A stretch of DNA of 64,000 bases from Aquanectria penicillioides (taxonomy: Eukaryota > Ascomycota > Sordariomycetes > Hypocreales > Nectriaceae), in contig PYIU01000002.1 of NCBI GenBank assembly GCA_003415625.1, forward strand, positions 5,456,001-5,520,000. The letters run 5' to 3'. Shown piece by piece: positions 24,549-40,143 of this stretch (within the stretch, counting starts at the first letter, position 1; the number at the start of each line of letters is the position of its first letter). A program made the position numbers and the translations under genes. The notes under the pieces were generated by a model. It searched no databases, was not told where the DNA came from, and saw only the letters and a list, made by a program, of their open reading frames with translations.

Positions 24549-27500
24549 TCACTCCTGCTCAGTCTCACTTCCTTCAGTTTCGGAATTATCTTCCCTGTCA
24601 TCACTGCTGGAAGTATTCGGCAAGTCGCCATACTTCTTCTTGTATCGTTGGAGTTGGTTATGCTGAGAGAGGAAGTGGTCCAAAACAGAGGCCATGGGAC
24701 CTCCAAGATCTTCGAGGGCCTTGAAGACTCCACCGCCAATAGAGAGATGTCGCATGGCTAAAGTTGAGATGCAAGTCTAGGATAAATGTTAGTCTCAACG
24801 CTCAAAGGTTGCTGCTATTCATTACATATTCTTATACAACGTACCTCGATTCTGCTAACCTGGTGCTCCATGAAGTTGATCAAGAAGGCATCAGTAATCT
24901 CGCCACCTCGCTGCTTGATTCTCTCCAAAAGGTCCATCTCAGGAGGCTGGAGATTGGAGCCACCGACACCCTCTAGACTACTACAGAGCATCTCGAGGCG
25001 CAGGCTCAGGCGCCAGAGTGTCCAGACCATGTCAGGGTCAAACGAGAGATCGCTCGGGGCAGCCAGGGCAGTCGGCTTCTCTGCCACCTCTGTGCCTCTC
25101 TCATGCTGCTGGTGGAACTCGATTCGGCCGGCCAAAGCATGCGGGTAAAGGGAGTAGACAACTTCCGGGTTTTCCAAACCCTTCAGTTTCTTCTCTCCCA
25201 TTTCCTTGACCTCAAAGCCTTGAGATGTCAATGCCCTCAGATCCTTACGGATTTGAGCCGCGAAGCTTTCATCATCAAAGTTATCCTCGGAACCCGATGC
25301 TGTGCGGTCATTGTCTTGGTAGTTCTCTAAACATCGCTGGATCTCAGAGATGAAGTCAGTCGAGACAGTAATCTGGCCACCGTCTGCCACGGCTGAAATT
25401 CGCGCAGCCTTGTTGACCATGGGACCGAAGTAATCCATTCGGCGTGTAACGGGATCGGTTTCACTGACGCAGTCACCGAAATGAATACCCATTCGTACTG
25501 ACAAACCCTTGAAGATAAGGGCGTTATCCTTATCAAAGACAGGTTGGCAGGAACCTGAGCTCAGAATTTCAGAGGGCCAATTCACATCCAAGAGCTGCAT
25601 CTGAATGGCAAATGTCCAGAGGAGAGCAGATGTTGCAGTGGGGAACGACACCATGAAAGCATCACCTTCAGTCTTGACTTCGTATCCTCCAATCCGGCGC
25701 AATTGCCGACGCATCACTTCGTTGTGAAGCTTGATGGCCGATCGCATTGCGCTGGGGTACAACTCCCACAACGTAGTCGAGTTCTTGATATCAGTGAAGA
25801 CGATTGAGACATTGCCAGTAGGTGCTGGAATCTCTGCCTCCAATCGGTCAAGCGAGGAATCCAGAATACCTCCCTTACCCTTGCGGCCCCTTCTGGTGGA
25901 AAGAACTTGAGCGGCGTCGGGGATTCCGGATGGGTAAAGCGACATGCTAGCACCACGGTGCAGACGTGATCGCTCGACTCGGCGCTTCAGATCAGCAACA
26001 CTAATCATCATGACCATGATCTTGCTCGAGGCACCGTAAGCAATTGCCAGGTCGCGGAGCTTCTGTGCCGCTTGCATTAAATCTTGACGCTCAGCTCGTG
26101 CGATGTCAGTCACTAGTCCCGGTGAAAGGTATTCCCAAAGCTCTCGAGTAGCAAGCAAGATGATATCGTCCTGTTCTTTGATAGTGATATTGGTGACGTG
26201 TGGTGCGGCTTGAACGGCTGGCATCAGGTCAACGTAGCCAAAGGCGCGTGAAACCTGGAGAAGGTCGTTGAGTCTTCCATTGCGGGATACCCATCCTCCT
26301 GCTTCACGGATTCGGGAGCGCTCAGCGGGCTCAGCAGGATCATGCTTTCGTGTCAGCATTTTGTGAGTTCCGTCGGTCTGGATCAGCATGGCCTGAGCAT
26401 CACCGACGTTTGCGACATAGAGTTCTGTGCTCTGCAGGTACACCACAGTGGCAACGCCTCCCGAGTTGAGATCCTCCTTTGTCAGAATAACCGGCTGGCC
26501 TGAGCCCCTATGCGTCTTCTGAGGACGGTCCTCCGAATGTTGAAAGGCAAGAGTAGCAAGGTCCTTGTTCAGGGACAAAAACGCCCGTCGCAGGGCATCT
26601 GCCGGGGTCTCATTGGAGCGAGTCTTTAGGGCCTTGAGTTCCAGGGCGAAGATGTGACCAAAGTTCTCATGGAGATATTTGGCAATCTTGGATCCTCCAC
26701 TGGACAAAGCCTGTCCATCAAACAAACCCAGAAGCATCTCAGTCTCTGAGGAATTAAACCTGGGCACGACCAGATCGATGGTGGACAAGTGCTCGTGCTT
26801 TCCGAGGGTATCCGCCATTCCGTAGGGAAGGTGACCTGCCAGGGAACCAGAGGTACGAACACGCCTGTCTTCACTCTGGTCGGGGATACTGGGAGAAGTA
26901 AGTGTAACATCCATCAACCCCAGTACTCTCAAGTTCAACAGACGACTGAAGTCGGTATATTCCTCCCGGTTTACAGCACCAGGCCCACTGGGCGCCGCCG
27001 TCTGTTTAATTTCCAGGCGCTTGTTGCCAGACAAGTTGAGATATCTCAAATTGGGATTAAGATTCCAGTTCCAATCATAAGGCACGTTGCAAATGTTGTA
27101 CTTGAGGAAGTTCCCACCACAGTCCAGAACGGCGAGGTTCTTGGCTCGCGAGATATCCGCGGGCAGATTAGTGAATCTGTTACCATTGATGTAGAGAGCC
27201 TGAAGCAGACTAGACTCCTCCAAGTCATCCGCTGGCAATGATGTCAGACCGTTACCTGAGAGATAGAGCTCGACAAGCTGTGGCCAGCTCTTAATTGACC
27301 GCTGGGGCATGTCGCTAATCTCGTCATTGTATGAGAGGTTGAGAACTTTGAGTTCCGACAGCAAAGTGATCTGGTCAAAGACATCGTCATCCAGGCGGTT
27401 ATCCGCAAGGTACAGGTTTCGCAAGGATCCGGCGAACGTGTTCGTCATTCTAGATGAGAGACCAGAGTCCTTTCTTGTGGCATTGGACGTCGTGGTCGAC

Positions 27501-30500
27501 CTCGACACAACCGATGTTTTGCGACCACCCTTTCCATAGACGGAGACCACGGAACTCTTCCGGTCGCTTAATGGAGACGGGCCAACGCTCAAGAGCGTGC
27601 TCGAGTTCTGGCTAGGCCTACGCTCATCCGAGAGCTCTTCCGAGCTGGGCGTCGTTGAAAGTGTTCCCAGAGTAGGTGCTCGGGACGGCTGGGGAGGGGG
27701 TTGCGAATCATCTCCAGGGAGTCGGGGAGCCCTCGACGCAGGCTTGGGGAAGTGTTCGAGGACGTTGGAGGAGGCATTGAAGGTCTCAAGTTTGTTAGCC
27801 CACCAGAGTTCCATTGGCAGCTTTGCAATGTTGTTGCCTCGAACGTTGAGCACACGCAGCTCAGCGAGGCATCCAATTTGAGGGGGAAGCTCGCCGACTG
27901 AGTTGTTGGCAATACTAAAGTATTCCAATTTGCTCAAAGTACCAATTTCCTGAGGCAGAGAAACAAAGTAGTTCTTGTCCAAGTTGAGATGCTCAATGTT
28001 CATCATGTTGTCGAATGAGGAGTCAATACTAGCCAACTGGGCATTAGATAAGTTCAGCGTCTTAAGCGTCGGTACAGGCTCCACAATCTCGAATTTATTG
28101 AGCGGGTTTGAGTTGAGCTTCAATTGGCGGATAGCTTCGAATTGTCCCACGAAGGAAGAAATGCAGTTGTGGTCAGCAGAGAGAATCTCGAGCTTCGGAA
28201 GCTCTGAAATGATGTCAATCTTGGTAATGCCATTGTACTTGATGTCAAGTTCGCGCAGGCTGATGAGGTGGCCAAATGACGGTGGAACACTGTGTGTGAG
28301 CCTGTTGTTGGTTATCAGCAGCTTCTCGAGGTTCTTGAGGTTGCCAATCTCAGTAGGCAAGGAAGCGATCGCGTTGAAACTAAGATCAAGGTCGACAAGA
28401 CTCTCCAAGCTGCACAGGAAGGGGGGGAATTTGTCGAGGAAGTTAGAAGACATGTTGAGGGAGCGAAGTGCCTTGAAAGCTCCGAAGTCTGAGGGGAGCT
28501 GCTTAAGTCGGTTGTTGGCGAGGTTCAATCTCAACAACCCCGTCAATATTTCGAGTTCGGCGTGCTCTAGCTGCTCGAGGCGATTATTAGAGACATCTAG
28601 GAATGTCAATTTGGCAGCTCGGCTCAAGCTCGGAGGGAGCTTCCTTGCTTCGTTATTGTTGAATTTGATGTCCCGCAAGTGTTTACAAGACTGGATAAAG
28701 TCGCGAGGAACATCGAGAGAAAGATTTCGTGAGAGGTTCAGCGAAATGATCTCTGTGGCCTTGGAGTAAAGAGAAATAGGAATGGTGACGAGGTTCCGTC
28801 CAGACAAATCAACATAGTTGAGTTTCTGCGCTCGAGCCAAACCCATATCGGTTGTTTTGGCGTGAAAGTCGCTCTCGCGAGCTGACAAGAACATGAACCG
28901 GCAAAGATAGCTGTTGTCCTCGCGGCCGAGGTCCTCTATTCGGTCGTTATCGTCATATCCGACCTGTTGTAGTAGACGTTTTTGCATCAAAAGAGGTCGT
29001 TCAGGCGGCATGAGGACGCGAATGAGATCATGCTTTTTCATGATAATATGGTAATTCTCCAGGCCCTCAACGACATACGTCTTCTTAATGACTTGGGAAA
29101 TAACATCGGTAACACTTGCGTCCAGGGACATGGAATGAGTCGAGAACGTGCCGTCTGAGCGAAAGATGCGGATACAGTACGGTGCCGCCTTCTCATCCGC
29201 CCTGGGCGGGCTCCCAATCTCGTCAAGGTCAGGGCCATGGTATGAGTTGTCTTCGGTGTTTCTCCGCACAGCCCAACTATCCGGGGCATCCCAGCGGCCC
29301 TTGGGTTGGTTGGCTGAGGCTATAGAGTCGGAGCGCTCGACCTCGAGGGTTTTGATATAGCTGACATCTACTTGCGTCAATTGTGGAGGCTTCGACAAAA
29401 TGCCTTCCATGTCATTCAAATTAGTGTCTAGGTGATAGACGTTATTGGGGTCATTGCGATCGGTAGGGCCGATCGCTTCTTCAACGAAATCCGGAGGGCG
29501 CTGGGGCCGTGTCTTCTTTGCGAAGGGAAACTTGTTGTTGAAGGTCGCACCACGTGGGCCGCCCGGTCGCATGTCGTCGCCGAGGTCCATGCCGTAAGGT
29601 CCGGTTGGGGGGAACGCAGAAGGCGAAAGCTCCGGTCGATGGAAGTCCGTCTTTGACGGTTTAGTCTGCAGAGACTTTGCGGACTGGGGTAGGTCGCGAA
29701 GCTTTGCGGCCTCGTCCTTGTCCTTGTGGTGTCGTCTGAAGCGATTCAAGAGACCACGCTTTCCGTGGTGGCCGGGCGATGTTTGTCCATCGACCTGGCC
29801 CGACTTGGAGCTAAAGGTCGCCCCAGCACTCCTGTTGCTGGGGGTTGGGCTCTGCCCTCGAGATCTGGTTGAATACATTGCGCCTGTTCCGACTCCTGGG
29901 TTACGTTGCATCTGCCCTCCTAAAGGTGTATCTTCCCTGCTGATGGTAGGCCTTAGTGTCCGAGGGTCCTCATTGCTCTTGTTGTGTCGATGATGGTGGT
30001 GGCCGTGGAAATTGGAGTGGCCAGATCGCGAAGACGAGGATGTCTTGGGGGTACTTGGTAGGAACCGTCGGATATGAATCGATCTCGGTCGGGTCCGGTC
30101 AAGATGTCACGAACGGGAGCTTCGCCGAGTCGCGCGATATCCTGGAAGAAGTTTGTTAGCAAGAGCAACTCCCCATGATAGGGAGCGTGCGAAGGATTTC
30201 AAAGAGATGAGGTAGTGCAAGCTGTGTTGACGGAGGGAGGGATTTGGGGGTATGTTTTGGGAGCAGCGGGGCGGGTGGGTATCAGAAGGGAATGAAGTAA
30301 TGAATCCGCATAGCTCACGCACATTGGTATCTTGGAACAAAAACGGAACCACTTCTGGATCGGGAACCGGAGTTCTGGGCCTAGATGATGAGGGAGAAGC
30401 ATCTCGAGTATGATCAGTGGCATTAGAGTAGTTGCGATCCCGCTGGGTGGGGCGGCTGTGACTGTAGGAACGCTGACGCTGGTCCTTGCCCATAAACGAA

Positions 30501-31093
30501 GTGGGTAGGCTGCTCTCGGAGCTGTCGCGACCAGGAAACTCCTCGCCGAAGAAGCCTTGAAGTTTCCGGAAGCCTCCACGAGTCATGCTGGTTTTGGAGC
30601 CTTGACTGCTGGCCGTGAGTATACTCGCGGCCGAAGGCCTTCGGCCGTCATTGTAGTAGGCGGCATCGGGAGAGTCTTGAGGCGCCGAGGCGTTCCCGGC
30701 GCGAGCATTGGCTGAAGGATAACCAGGAGAGAGCTGGGAGGCGAGGGACAAATTGTCACTAGAGTCGTTGTAAAAGCTTGTTGGCATGGTGGAGGAGGGC
30801 GTGGAGGACCCGTTTGGGGTCATCCACGGGGCGATCTGGGGAGTAGGGCCACCGGTAGGTGGGTGTTGCTGGATCTGGGGTACACGGGAGGTTTCGAGGA
30901 CGGCGAGATCGCGGCGGTAATTGGTCAGGTCGCTCAAGCGACGGTCCTTGTGAACAACATTGGGACCACCACGGGTAGAGAAGGAAGGGGCAGTGGGAGA
31001 CACTTGATGGTCGTCGGCGGAGGACCTGAAAGCATCCAAGGCTGTTAGAGACTACCTAAAGGAGAATAACCACGACAATGACGGCCACGACAA

Positions 31094-31126
<33 letters not shown>

Positions 31127-31532
31127 CCACGACGACGGCCACGACGACAAGCAGAAGCACGAGAAGGAGGAGGAAGGGGGGGTAGGTGTCGTAGGTTCGA
31201 GGTTCTAGGGGCGTCTAGACATCGAGGCGTCGAGGCAGCAAAGAGGCGCGAAGGGTCTGAGATGGGTGGACATTGGAAACTCACCAGTTGTTCATCAAAA
31301 CACCATTGTCGTCGCTGAGGCGGGAAGGAGGCGGGCGACGGCGGGGGTTTGTTGACGCAGACGTGTTAGACACAGAAGTCCTGGCCGAAGGTTCGGGGTC
31401 GGCGGCAGAAGATGGGACAGGAGTGTGGATGGGAGTGGGAAGAGCAGGCCTCACGGTGACGGCGGAGTGGGCACTGTCAGTGCTGGAGCTCGTGATGGAG
31501 CTGATGCGGTTGCCGGCCTCATTCCTGGTCAT
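24549..31532 (-). CDS. cyr1: Adenylate cyclase (fungal RA-LRR-PP2C-cyclase type), frame broken near the N-terminal third
   Basis: Four exons on the minus strand: 31532-31285, 31025-30323, 30141-24845 and 24776-24549; about 2158 residues after repair. A serine-rich low-complexity N-terminus of about 600 residues is followed by a Ras-association domain (about 630-735), some 20 leucine-rich repeats (about 765-1370, with an S/T-rich insert near 27460-27780), a PP2C-like domain (about 1410-1700) and a class III cyclase domain (about 1760-1960) with FTDIKNST and TEGDAF carrying the metal-binding aspartates. The last exon gives RHLSIGGG and an acidic tail. This is the typical Ras/Gpa-regulated cyclase making cAMP for PKA. 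Exon 3 changes frame at 30047-30051. In-frame TAG upstream supports the ATG at 31532, though a further 5' exon cannot be excluded. Confidence 0.93.
30047..30051 (-). other. Frame break in the adenylate cyclase gene
   Basis: The coding strand reads GTA-CCCCC-AAG. The upstream frame ([16 protein letters not shown]) and downstream frame ([15 protein letters not shown]) both look genuine. One additional C joins them as QVPPKTSSSS. The downstream frame has a TGA upstream, so translation cannot simply begin there at a spliced exon. Confidence 0.85.
31095..31124. repeat. (GAC)10 repeat inside intron 1 of adenylate cyclase
   Basis: Perfect trinucleotide repeat, with further interrupted GAC units on both sides to about 31150, within the 259-base first intron (31284-31026). 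Confidence 0.95.
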
Positions 31533-32711
31533 GGTCGCCGGGGCGTCGATGGCGTCGATGGCAAGACCCTAGGCCATAAGGCAGAGAGTGGGCTAGGTGA
31601 GCATTCGCGAACAGTCGGTCGGGAGAGGGTACGAGTCGCGGGCGGCTGGGGGTGGGAGGCTTTCACGTCATGTCTCAAACGAGGACGGCCTATGTGGGAT
31701 GGGGATGGGATGGCCCTGTTTGTCGGTATCGCGGATGAGACAGATGGAGTAGCTGTATTAGAAGCAAGTCGATGGGGGGGGCGTGGACGCCGTGGAGTCT
31801 TTGTGGTTGATGGGAAATGGACGTTCTGGCGTTGGGGAAGAGGGCGCGCTGCTTGGCTTTGGTCCGTTTGCGCAGCACCACCAGCATGGAATTAATTGTC
31901 GACGATGCTGATGCTGGGCTGGCCCCTCTGGTTGGACTTTTGGCGCTACGATGGGGCGCTGACTGGGGTGCGGAGGGAACGAGGTTGGCTAGGCCTGGCT
32001 GGTTGGTTGGCTGGCCACATCCGTGGGTGGTATGAAGAGGCACTACGGAGTAAATTATAAGAGTGTACGAATCTCAGTACTTGCTAGCATGCTGCCTAGT
32101 ACATACATTGGCGTGCGCGCACTCTGGGGCCCTGGGGCCCTGGGCTAGAGGCAGCGAGGTACCAGAACGCAGTTACGCAGCACGGTCAAAAAGTCTGCTC
32201 ATTCGGCCAGGGGGGAGGGGGGGAGCGTGACGATACTTTGGACGACCTGACCTACATAACTTACTTCAGGTACCCCGACTGACCGTGTGGACGATGACAA
32301 CGGACGAGCAAGGAATGAGAACCAAGGTAGCTTTTCCGCGAAGTAATTCTCTCAGTCTCTGTCTTTCTGTCTGTCTCTCTGTCTGTCTCTCTCTTTGTTC
32401 GGTCTCTGATACTATCCTTCCTCCGGCGCAGCCTTTAGCCGTCTTAGGCATTGCCCCTACCCATCACACACAGCCAGTGTTTAGCTAGGCCAGTCCAGAG
32501 GTATGATACATTCAGCCGACTTTCTGGCTGTGCCTCCAAGCCCTTTCCGGCTACGGATGCGGATGCGGACACGGATGCAATTCAAATGCACAGGGCTGGC
32601 CATGTTTTTTTTTTCTTTCAATCGAGCCAGAGGACCAGGACAGGACAGGATATGAGCCCCAGTCTCACCCGTGCAGCATCGAGGCACCCTCCTCGGCTCT
32701 AGACTTGGGGT

Positions 32712-32749
32712 CTTGGTCTTGGGTCTTGGGTCTTGGGTCTTGGGTCCTG
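32712..32749. repeat. GGTCTTG tandem repeat
   Basis: About five copies of a 6-7 base unit (GGTCTT or GGGTCTT) in tandem, ending in a degenerate GGGTCCTGGG. Confidence 0.85.
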
Positions 32750-35700
32750 GGATGGACTGTGCTGTAGTCTAGCGATCCACCTGCGGCGGGAGCCATGTAC
32801 CGAGAGAGGACGAGCTCATCAGCAACCCAGTGGCAGCTCAGCAGCTCAGCTCAGGCTCATCAGCGAACGATCCCCTCGCCCATCTCCCATCTCCCATCTC
32901 CCAGAGCTCCCGGTAAGTTAGACGGCCCACCCACTGACACACTCCACCGGGGCCGCACTTGGACACCACCACTCCTCAGTCGCATGGGGGGAGGGGGGAA
33001 GGGGGGGGAGGAACCCGACCAATTGGGGCTTAAACTCCTTGAGGGGCGTCCGCTGGCGTGGGCTCGCCCGGGGAAAAGCAAGTGACCAAGGCGGCATGTA
33101 CCCTCAGGTAAGGTGGGAAGTGGGTTCTTATGGGCCGACCTTGTGTGTCCCGCGATGCTAACGCGACGTTAGCTCCGAGCCTCCGACCTGGACCGCTGAG
33201 GTTGAGGTTTAGAGGAAAAACAAAAAACCCCAGGCGCCGTGAGCACCGCGCTCCTTGCCTTAGCCGGGAACTGGCCCGCCCTCCATTTGCTTCTTCTTGT
33301 CATCACCGCTTGATCTGCTCTGCCCGTGGCGATCGTCCGTCCGTGATCGCGTGGTGCCTCATTCGCCTTGCCTTGCAAATAAGAATGCTTGCTCAGGTGC
33401 CAATATTGCCTTACCTGGCCTGGCCCTGCCCTGCGCATCGCCTCGGGCGGGCGCTATCTCCCGAAAGCTGTACATACATGTACGTGCTAATGTCCCCCAA
33501 GCCCAAGGCAAGCTCGGCAACTGGCAGCAGACAGCTGCGGCAAGGATCTAGCCCTACCTACCAAAGCTCGACAAGGACAGCCTCCAATCCAGAAGTAAGC
33601 CTTAGGAAAGAAAGCCACGCCACAAGACGCATTTGTACCGCTTCATTCCGAGTGCACTTGGTGAGCGCAACAGCCATGCATTGGGAGGCATTCGTAGTGC
33701 TCTCGGTTGACTCCCAAGCGGAGAAAGATCCCACCGCCGTGTGGGAATCGCTCGTCGGTGTTAACTAGGTTCGTAGAACCTTTTTCTTTTTATTATGTGT
33801 CTGTTGTTCTCTCCTCGACATAAGAAGGCGGATCATGTCCACATGTCCGCCAGCTAAGCCATTTGCAAGCCAGAAACGGGCCACCAACAGGCTCGAGTGA
33901 CATCTTGTTGCTTTTTTCTTCCCGCCCGGGTCTGGGTTGCTGGGTCTCCATCTGGACAGGCGATGAATACATGCCCACCATGTACCGAACTCTTGTGTAT
34001 AAGGTACTTGGCAAAGCTCGCTACGGTCAATCCTTTCAACCCGCCCCATGACCGCTGGTTGTTTTTTTTTTTTTCACTGCAGGCAGGTTGTGTTGGCTTT
34101 TGGTGTGTTGTTGAGGAACTTCGTATGTCAGTCTGCCGTTCGGGCCGAGGCATCACTCAATCAGAAATTGCCAATATCAGCATCGCATTTCTCGGACCCG
34201 AGTCCGAGATAGCTACTTACGTATGTATATCATGCACATCTCCGCTGGCCGACAGGTAGTTTTCTTTGTTTATTTTTTTTTCTGATGACATCGTATGTAA
34301 AACATTACAAAACATGACAGATGGGAAGCATAGAGTCGTGCAACACATTACCGACGTGAACTAGTTACGCACCACAATCTCGGATTCCCCCAAACTATTT
34401 CACTCGTGCCAAGTTGCTAATCCAAACAAGCGGAGTCGGCCCGCTATCGCAATCGCTTTTCGGGCCCGAAAAGCCGCACCCTGCACCCGCGCGCACCCTC
34501 CGCTCTGCCTACAGTACCGTGACCACTTGTGACATGGAAATGGCCGCAGAATCCGACGTGCAATATGGGTGGCGTACCCAAATAGGTGCTCTACACCACG
34601 TTAATCGGCCTTTATTGTGCCGATGGCTGTGGCGGCCTTTGGTGATGGTTTTTGGTGCTGCTGCTGCACATGCTTTTTGTCTATCATTATTTTATTTTTA
34701 TTTCATTTTTAACCTTTCTGTGTCCAGTCTGCCTTGTTCATGTTCGTCATTAGCGTTGTCTGATGTTGCGTGACATGTCCCGAGGGCGATCTGTGCGTCT
34801 TGCTTCACTCCCCAGACCGGAAACGACCTTAATATGGCCAATATACTTGCACGGATCCCATTGCGGCATCATCAGAATCCCCCCCAGTTTGAGCATTGCG
34901 CCCTCAGCGGCTATTTAGAAGCTTGATTGGTGATGGCGTGCCGCCGCAGTCGCAGTCGCAGTCGCAAGATATCCCGATCGCGATCATCATCACCTGCGTC
35001 GAGAAGCCCTGACCGCAACCCTCCTAAGTGTCTCCCTCTCGACTTTCCGGTTCATGGTATCGGGAAGCAAGCGGGGTTAAATTGCTTTTTCTCCACGTTC
35101 TATTTCTTTTTCTTTTTCTTTTTTTTTTTTTACCAATGCTGTGTTCACTTGAGTCCATCTAGCCACCTGGCTTGCTGGTAGTTCAAAGGTCGAGGCCGGG
35201 TTTCATCATCCTGCAAAGGGTGTGGTTGAAAAAAAAAACGTTGCATGTTCAGGTAGCCGCTCTTTTGTTTAACACAATTGCGAGACAAGCACATCCTTGT
35301 CCAACACCAACCCGCAAAGCCAAGACAGGGAGAACCTTGAATTGTCCGCTATCGGTCCAGGATGAGGGCCCTCTGCACAGAGAAACCAGGAGGGGTTGTG
35401 CTCACCACGCTTCGAGTTCGTCGGTTCGTTGTGTGAGAGACAACACGTTACATCCAGGACGAGGCACAGAAGTACGTAGACGATCAGAAAGAGGCAATCG
35501 ACATCCGTTAGCTTCCGACGGCCCGGCTGGTGGGGGAATTTCCACTGCTATAGAGTCAAGCAAACCACCGGCCTCGTATCTACCCTAAGGGCAGATACGA
35601 CGCGAGATGGTTGGGTGAGGGGCGGCTCAAGGAGCCAACTCGAGCGATCCGTGAATATCTCCGGGAAATACTCCGTGACACCCTATTAGTATCAGAGACG

Positions 35701-35838
35701 CCGCTGAGGATCGTCTCACAGTGTCCACTCCGCTGAGTTATTTCCCATAGTTAGTCCTACGACAGACAATTGGGGCCTAACTCCGTCTCTCTGTGACGAA
35801 ACCACCTCCGCTAGAGGAACAAACTAGGATACAGCACC

Positions 35839-35873
35839 CCCCACGAGCCCCGCCGATTCGACTTCATCCCCAC
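35839..35873 (-). promoter_or_regulatory. Cluster of three putative CreA sites
   Basis: CCCCAC (35839-35844), CCCCGC (35848-35853) and CCCCAC (35868-35873) each match the reverse complement of the CreA consensus SYGGRG. They lie about 400-440 bases upstream of the alpha-glucosidase ATG. Carbon repression of such genes is established in related fungi; use of these sites is inferred, and the short motif occurs by chance often. Confidence 0.3.
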
Positions 35874-36234
35874 CAGCTCGTTGGTTGGCAGCGCAAAAGA
35901 TAGCAACTCATCCCGTTGCTTCGTTCGCGGACCGCGGTCAAGTCACCTTGCGGACATCCATTGGGTGCTCGCCGCTGACACATACACACTAGCTGCACGG
36001 TAGAGCTGCAACAGCGAGAGGATTGGCTTTGGCAAAAACAATAAAAAAAACAAAAAAGGCAAAAGTGGTGACACAGGTCAGACAGACAGTTCCATTCGCT
36101 AATCGTGAGTACTGTGCCGCATCTCGCTTCACGTCGTGTCTCTGCTCTCTGTGTATCCATCCATCAACGTTTCACAAGATACGACACGCCCAATTGCCAT
36201 TGGATTGAAACAGATTATTGAATACTTTTTTTGA

Positions 36235-38288
<2,054 letters not shown>

Positions 38289-38500
38289 AAAGAGCAATGC
38301 CTGGGACCAGTTAGACATAGAGATCCGAAAAGAAAGCCCAAATAGAATATGTTTCAATCTTGATCCTGTGATGAGCAGCTATATTACTACATGTAGTCAT
38401 TGCATACATGTATAAATATCATCTCATTTACACTGTCAGATGGACCAACGCAACTCGCCGCTTTTGGCAGTGTTGCCACAGTGTACATGTTGACAAATGG

Positions 38501-40143
38501 TTACACCTCCTCATGTATCATCTCGCCAAGGGCCTTGCTCTCTTCCAAGATATCCCTAGCCTCCGTCGCAGACACATCCATATCTTCTTGGATCAATCGT
38601 ACAGCCAACTCAGCCACTAGAACAGATTCTATAAAGGCAGCTGATCCACGACCCGCAATCACTCGATCATTTACTGCCTTTTCTTTCAGGATATCACCAA
38701 ACTCGCCAACAAGATAGTCACACATCAGGTTGAAGCCGCGTGGCCCATAGTACCCGGGGTTGAGGTTATCCTCATTCTTGAGTTTACGGCCTTGACCCGT
38801 CTCAATCTTCTCGGCAAGGATCGAGCGGAAGTAGGAGGGCTCGCCGCTGACCACTTTTAGGAGGACGTCGTGATGATCTTCAAACCGGCTGTGGAGATCG
38901 GACCAGGCAATGTCGGACGGATAACGCCTCTCATTCCAGATATCCATGGCAGTTTGTTTCTTGTGTTTTTGACAAAATTTGGTCTGCATCCTCACATTCA
39001 ACCGTTTCCCCTTTGAGAAATCTTTCAAAAGAGCTTCCAATACAACATCACCGCACCAAGGACATACTGTGGTAGAGTTGTCAACGTCTTTGTCCCCAGC
39101 ATCTGATGTCTCGGTCACTGGCTGAGAATTACTCAGTGCTTCCAAATCAGAAAGCCCTGAAAGGTCTAACAGGTCAGAGAGCGGAGATAGAGGGGTTTTC
39201 CCGTTGCCATCCTCATCGTCTCGGCTTTCCTGGCTGAAGTCTGGAATTTCCGCAGGTATCATAAACTTGGCTCGCTTCTCCGGTGGTGGCTTCGCAGCCT
39301 TCCAGACGTTACCGCGGTTCTTTCGTTTAGCACCCTGTGGTGCTGTCTGCCGCAGGATAGCTTTTGGAACAGGGGAACCAGTAGCGTCATCCGACTCATC
39401 TTTACTGCCTTGCGAGTGTTTGATGAATCGGGCTGGTTGACCCTTGGATGGCGAGGAAAGTATCGAATCTGATGGGGCAAGAAGCTTCGCTTTCGACTTC
39501 TTTGGGCTATCTAGTGAGCTTGGGGCCTTTAAGTTGGTCCTCGAGTTGTTCTTGTTAGGTAAGGCTGTTAATAAGGTCAGTAAGGGTAGCAGATGCAAGG
39601 TGTTGTAGTTGAACCTTTCTTTGATTGCGACTCTTGCGAGCTGCGATACATTTTCTTCCCATATGTCGACTTAACAGCTTGCTTCTTGGTAAAGCCTTGA
39701 TCATCCGTGAGGTGGTCTGCCGAACTAGAAAAGGATGTAGATTTGGTAAACTTCTTCGAAGCAGAGTCCTCATCGTCTAGCCTGCGTCGTTTGACGCTCG
39801 GAGATGACGTCTCTTTCGTGCTGTCGCTCTTCAAAGTTTTTTGCCGAGAGGAGCTCGAATTATTGGGCACTCTGTCACGGGAATGGCCATTGCCCGATAC
39901 CCCGAACGTTGTTCGCTTGATTGATGCCCGGGACGTTTTTTCAGGTTCGGAATCAGAAGAATCAACCGGGGGCTGGATAGCGCCATTGTGACCAAACTGA
40001 GGTGTCTCTGGATTCCCTGAATAGTCGTCTTCGTCGCCACTAGAGAGGGGGGGGGCATCGTCTGCGACTTCTTGTGAGAGTTTTTGCCGGGTTTTGTTGT
40101 TCACCCTGCTGAGAAGGGGTGCCGGCCGTTGTCTGTAGCTCAT
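38501..40143 (-). CDS. RTC4-like domain protein
   Basis: Two exons on the minus strand, 40143-39615 and 39564-38501, joined by a 50-base intron with a TACTGAC branch point; 530 residues from MSYRQRPAP. In-frame ATGs at 40164 and 40206 would extend it by 7 or 21 residues. The first 320 residues are S/K-rich, acidic and disordered-looking, with basic clusters (VKRRRLDDED, GAKRKNRG) that could be nuclear signals. The C-terminal about 200 residues form the RTC4-like domain: CPWCGD, then RMQTKFCQKHK, WSDLHSRFEDH and GYYGPRGFNLMCDYL. The yeast relative Rtc4 was named for a telomere-capping phenotype; its molecular role is poorly known. CPWCGD and CQKH could bind zinc (inference). Divergent from dynamitin. 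Confidence 0.85.

Noticed and set aside
27975..28769. 264-codon plus-strand frame inside adenylate cyclase
   Set aside because: It is the antisense shadow of the leucine-rich repeat region.
32340..32400. TCTG/TCTC stretch as a possible CRISPR-like or phage repeat
   Set aside because: It is a simple-sequence tract with no spaced repeat pattern.
33130..33768. 212-codon frame on the plus strand
   Set aside because: No domain and composition typical of random reading of spacer DNA.
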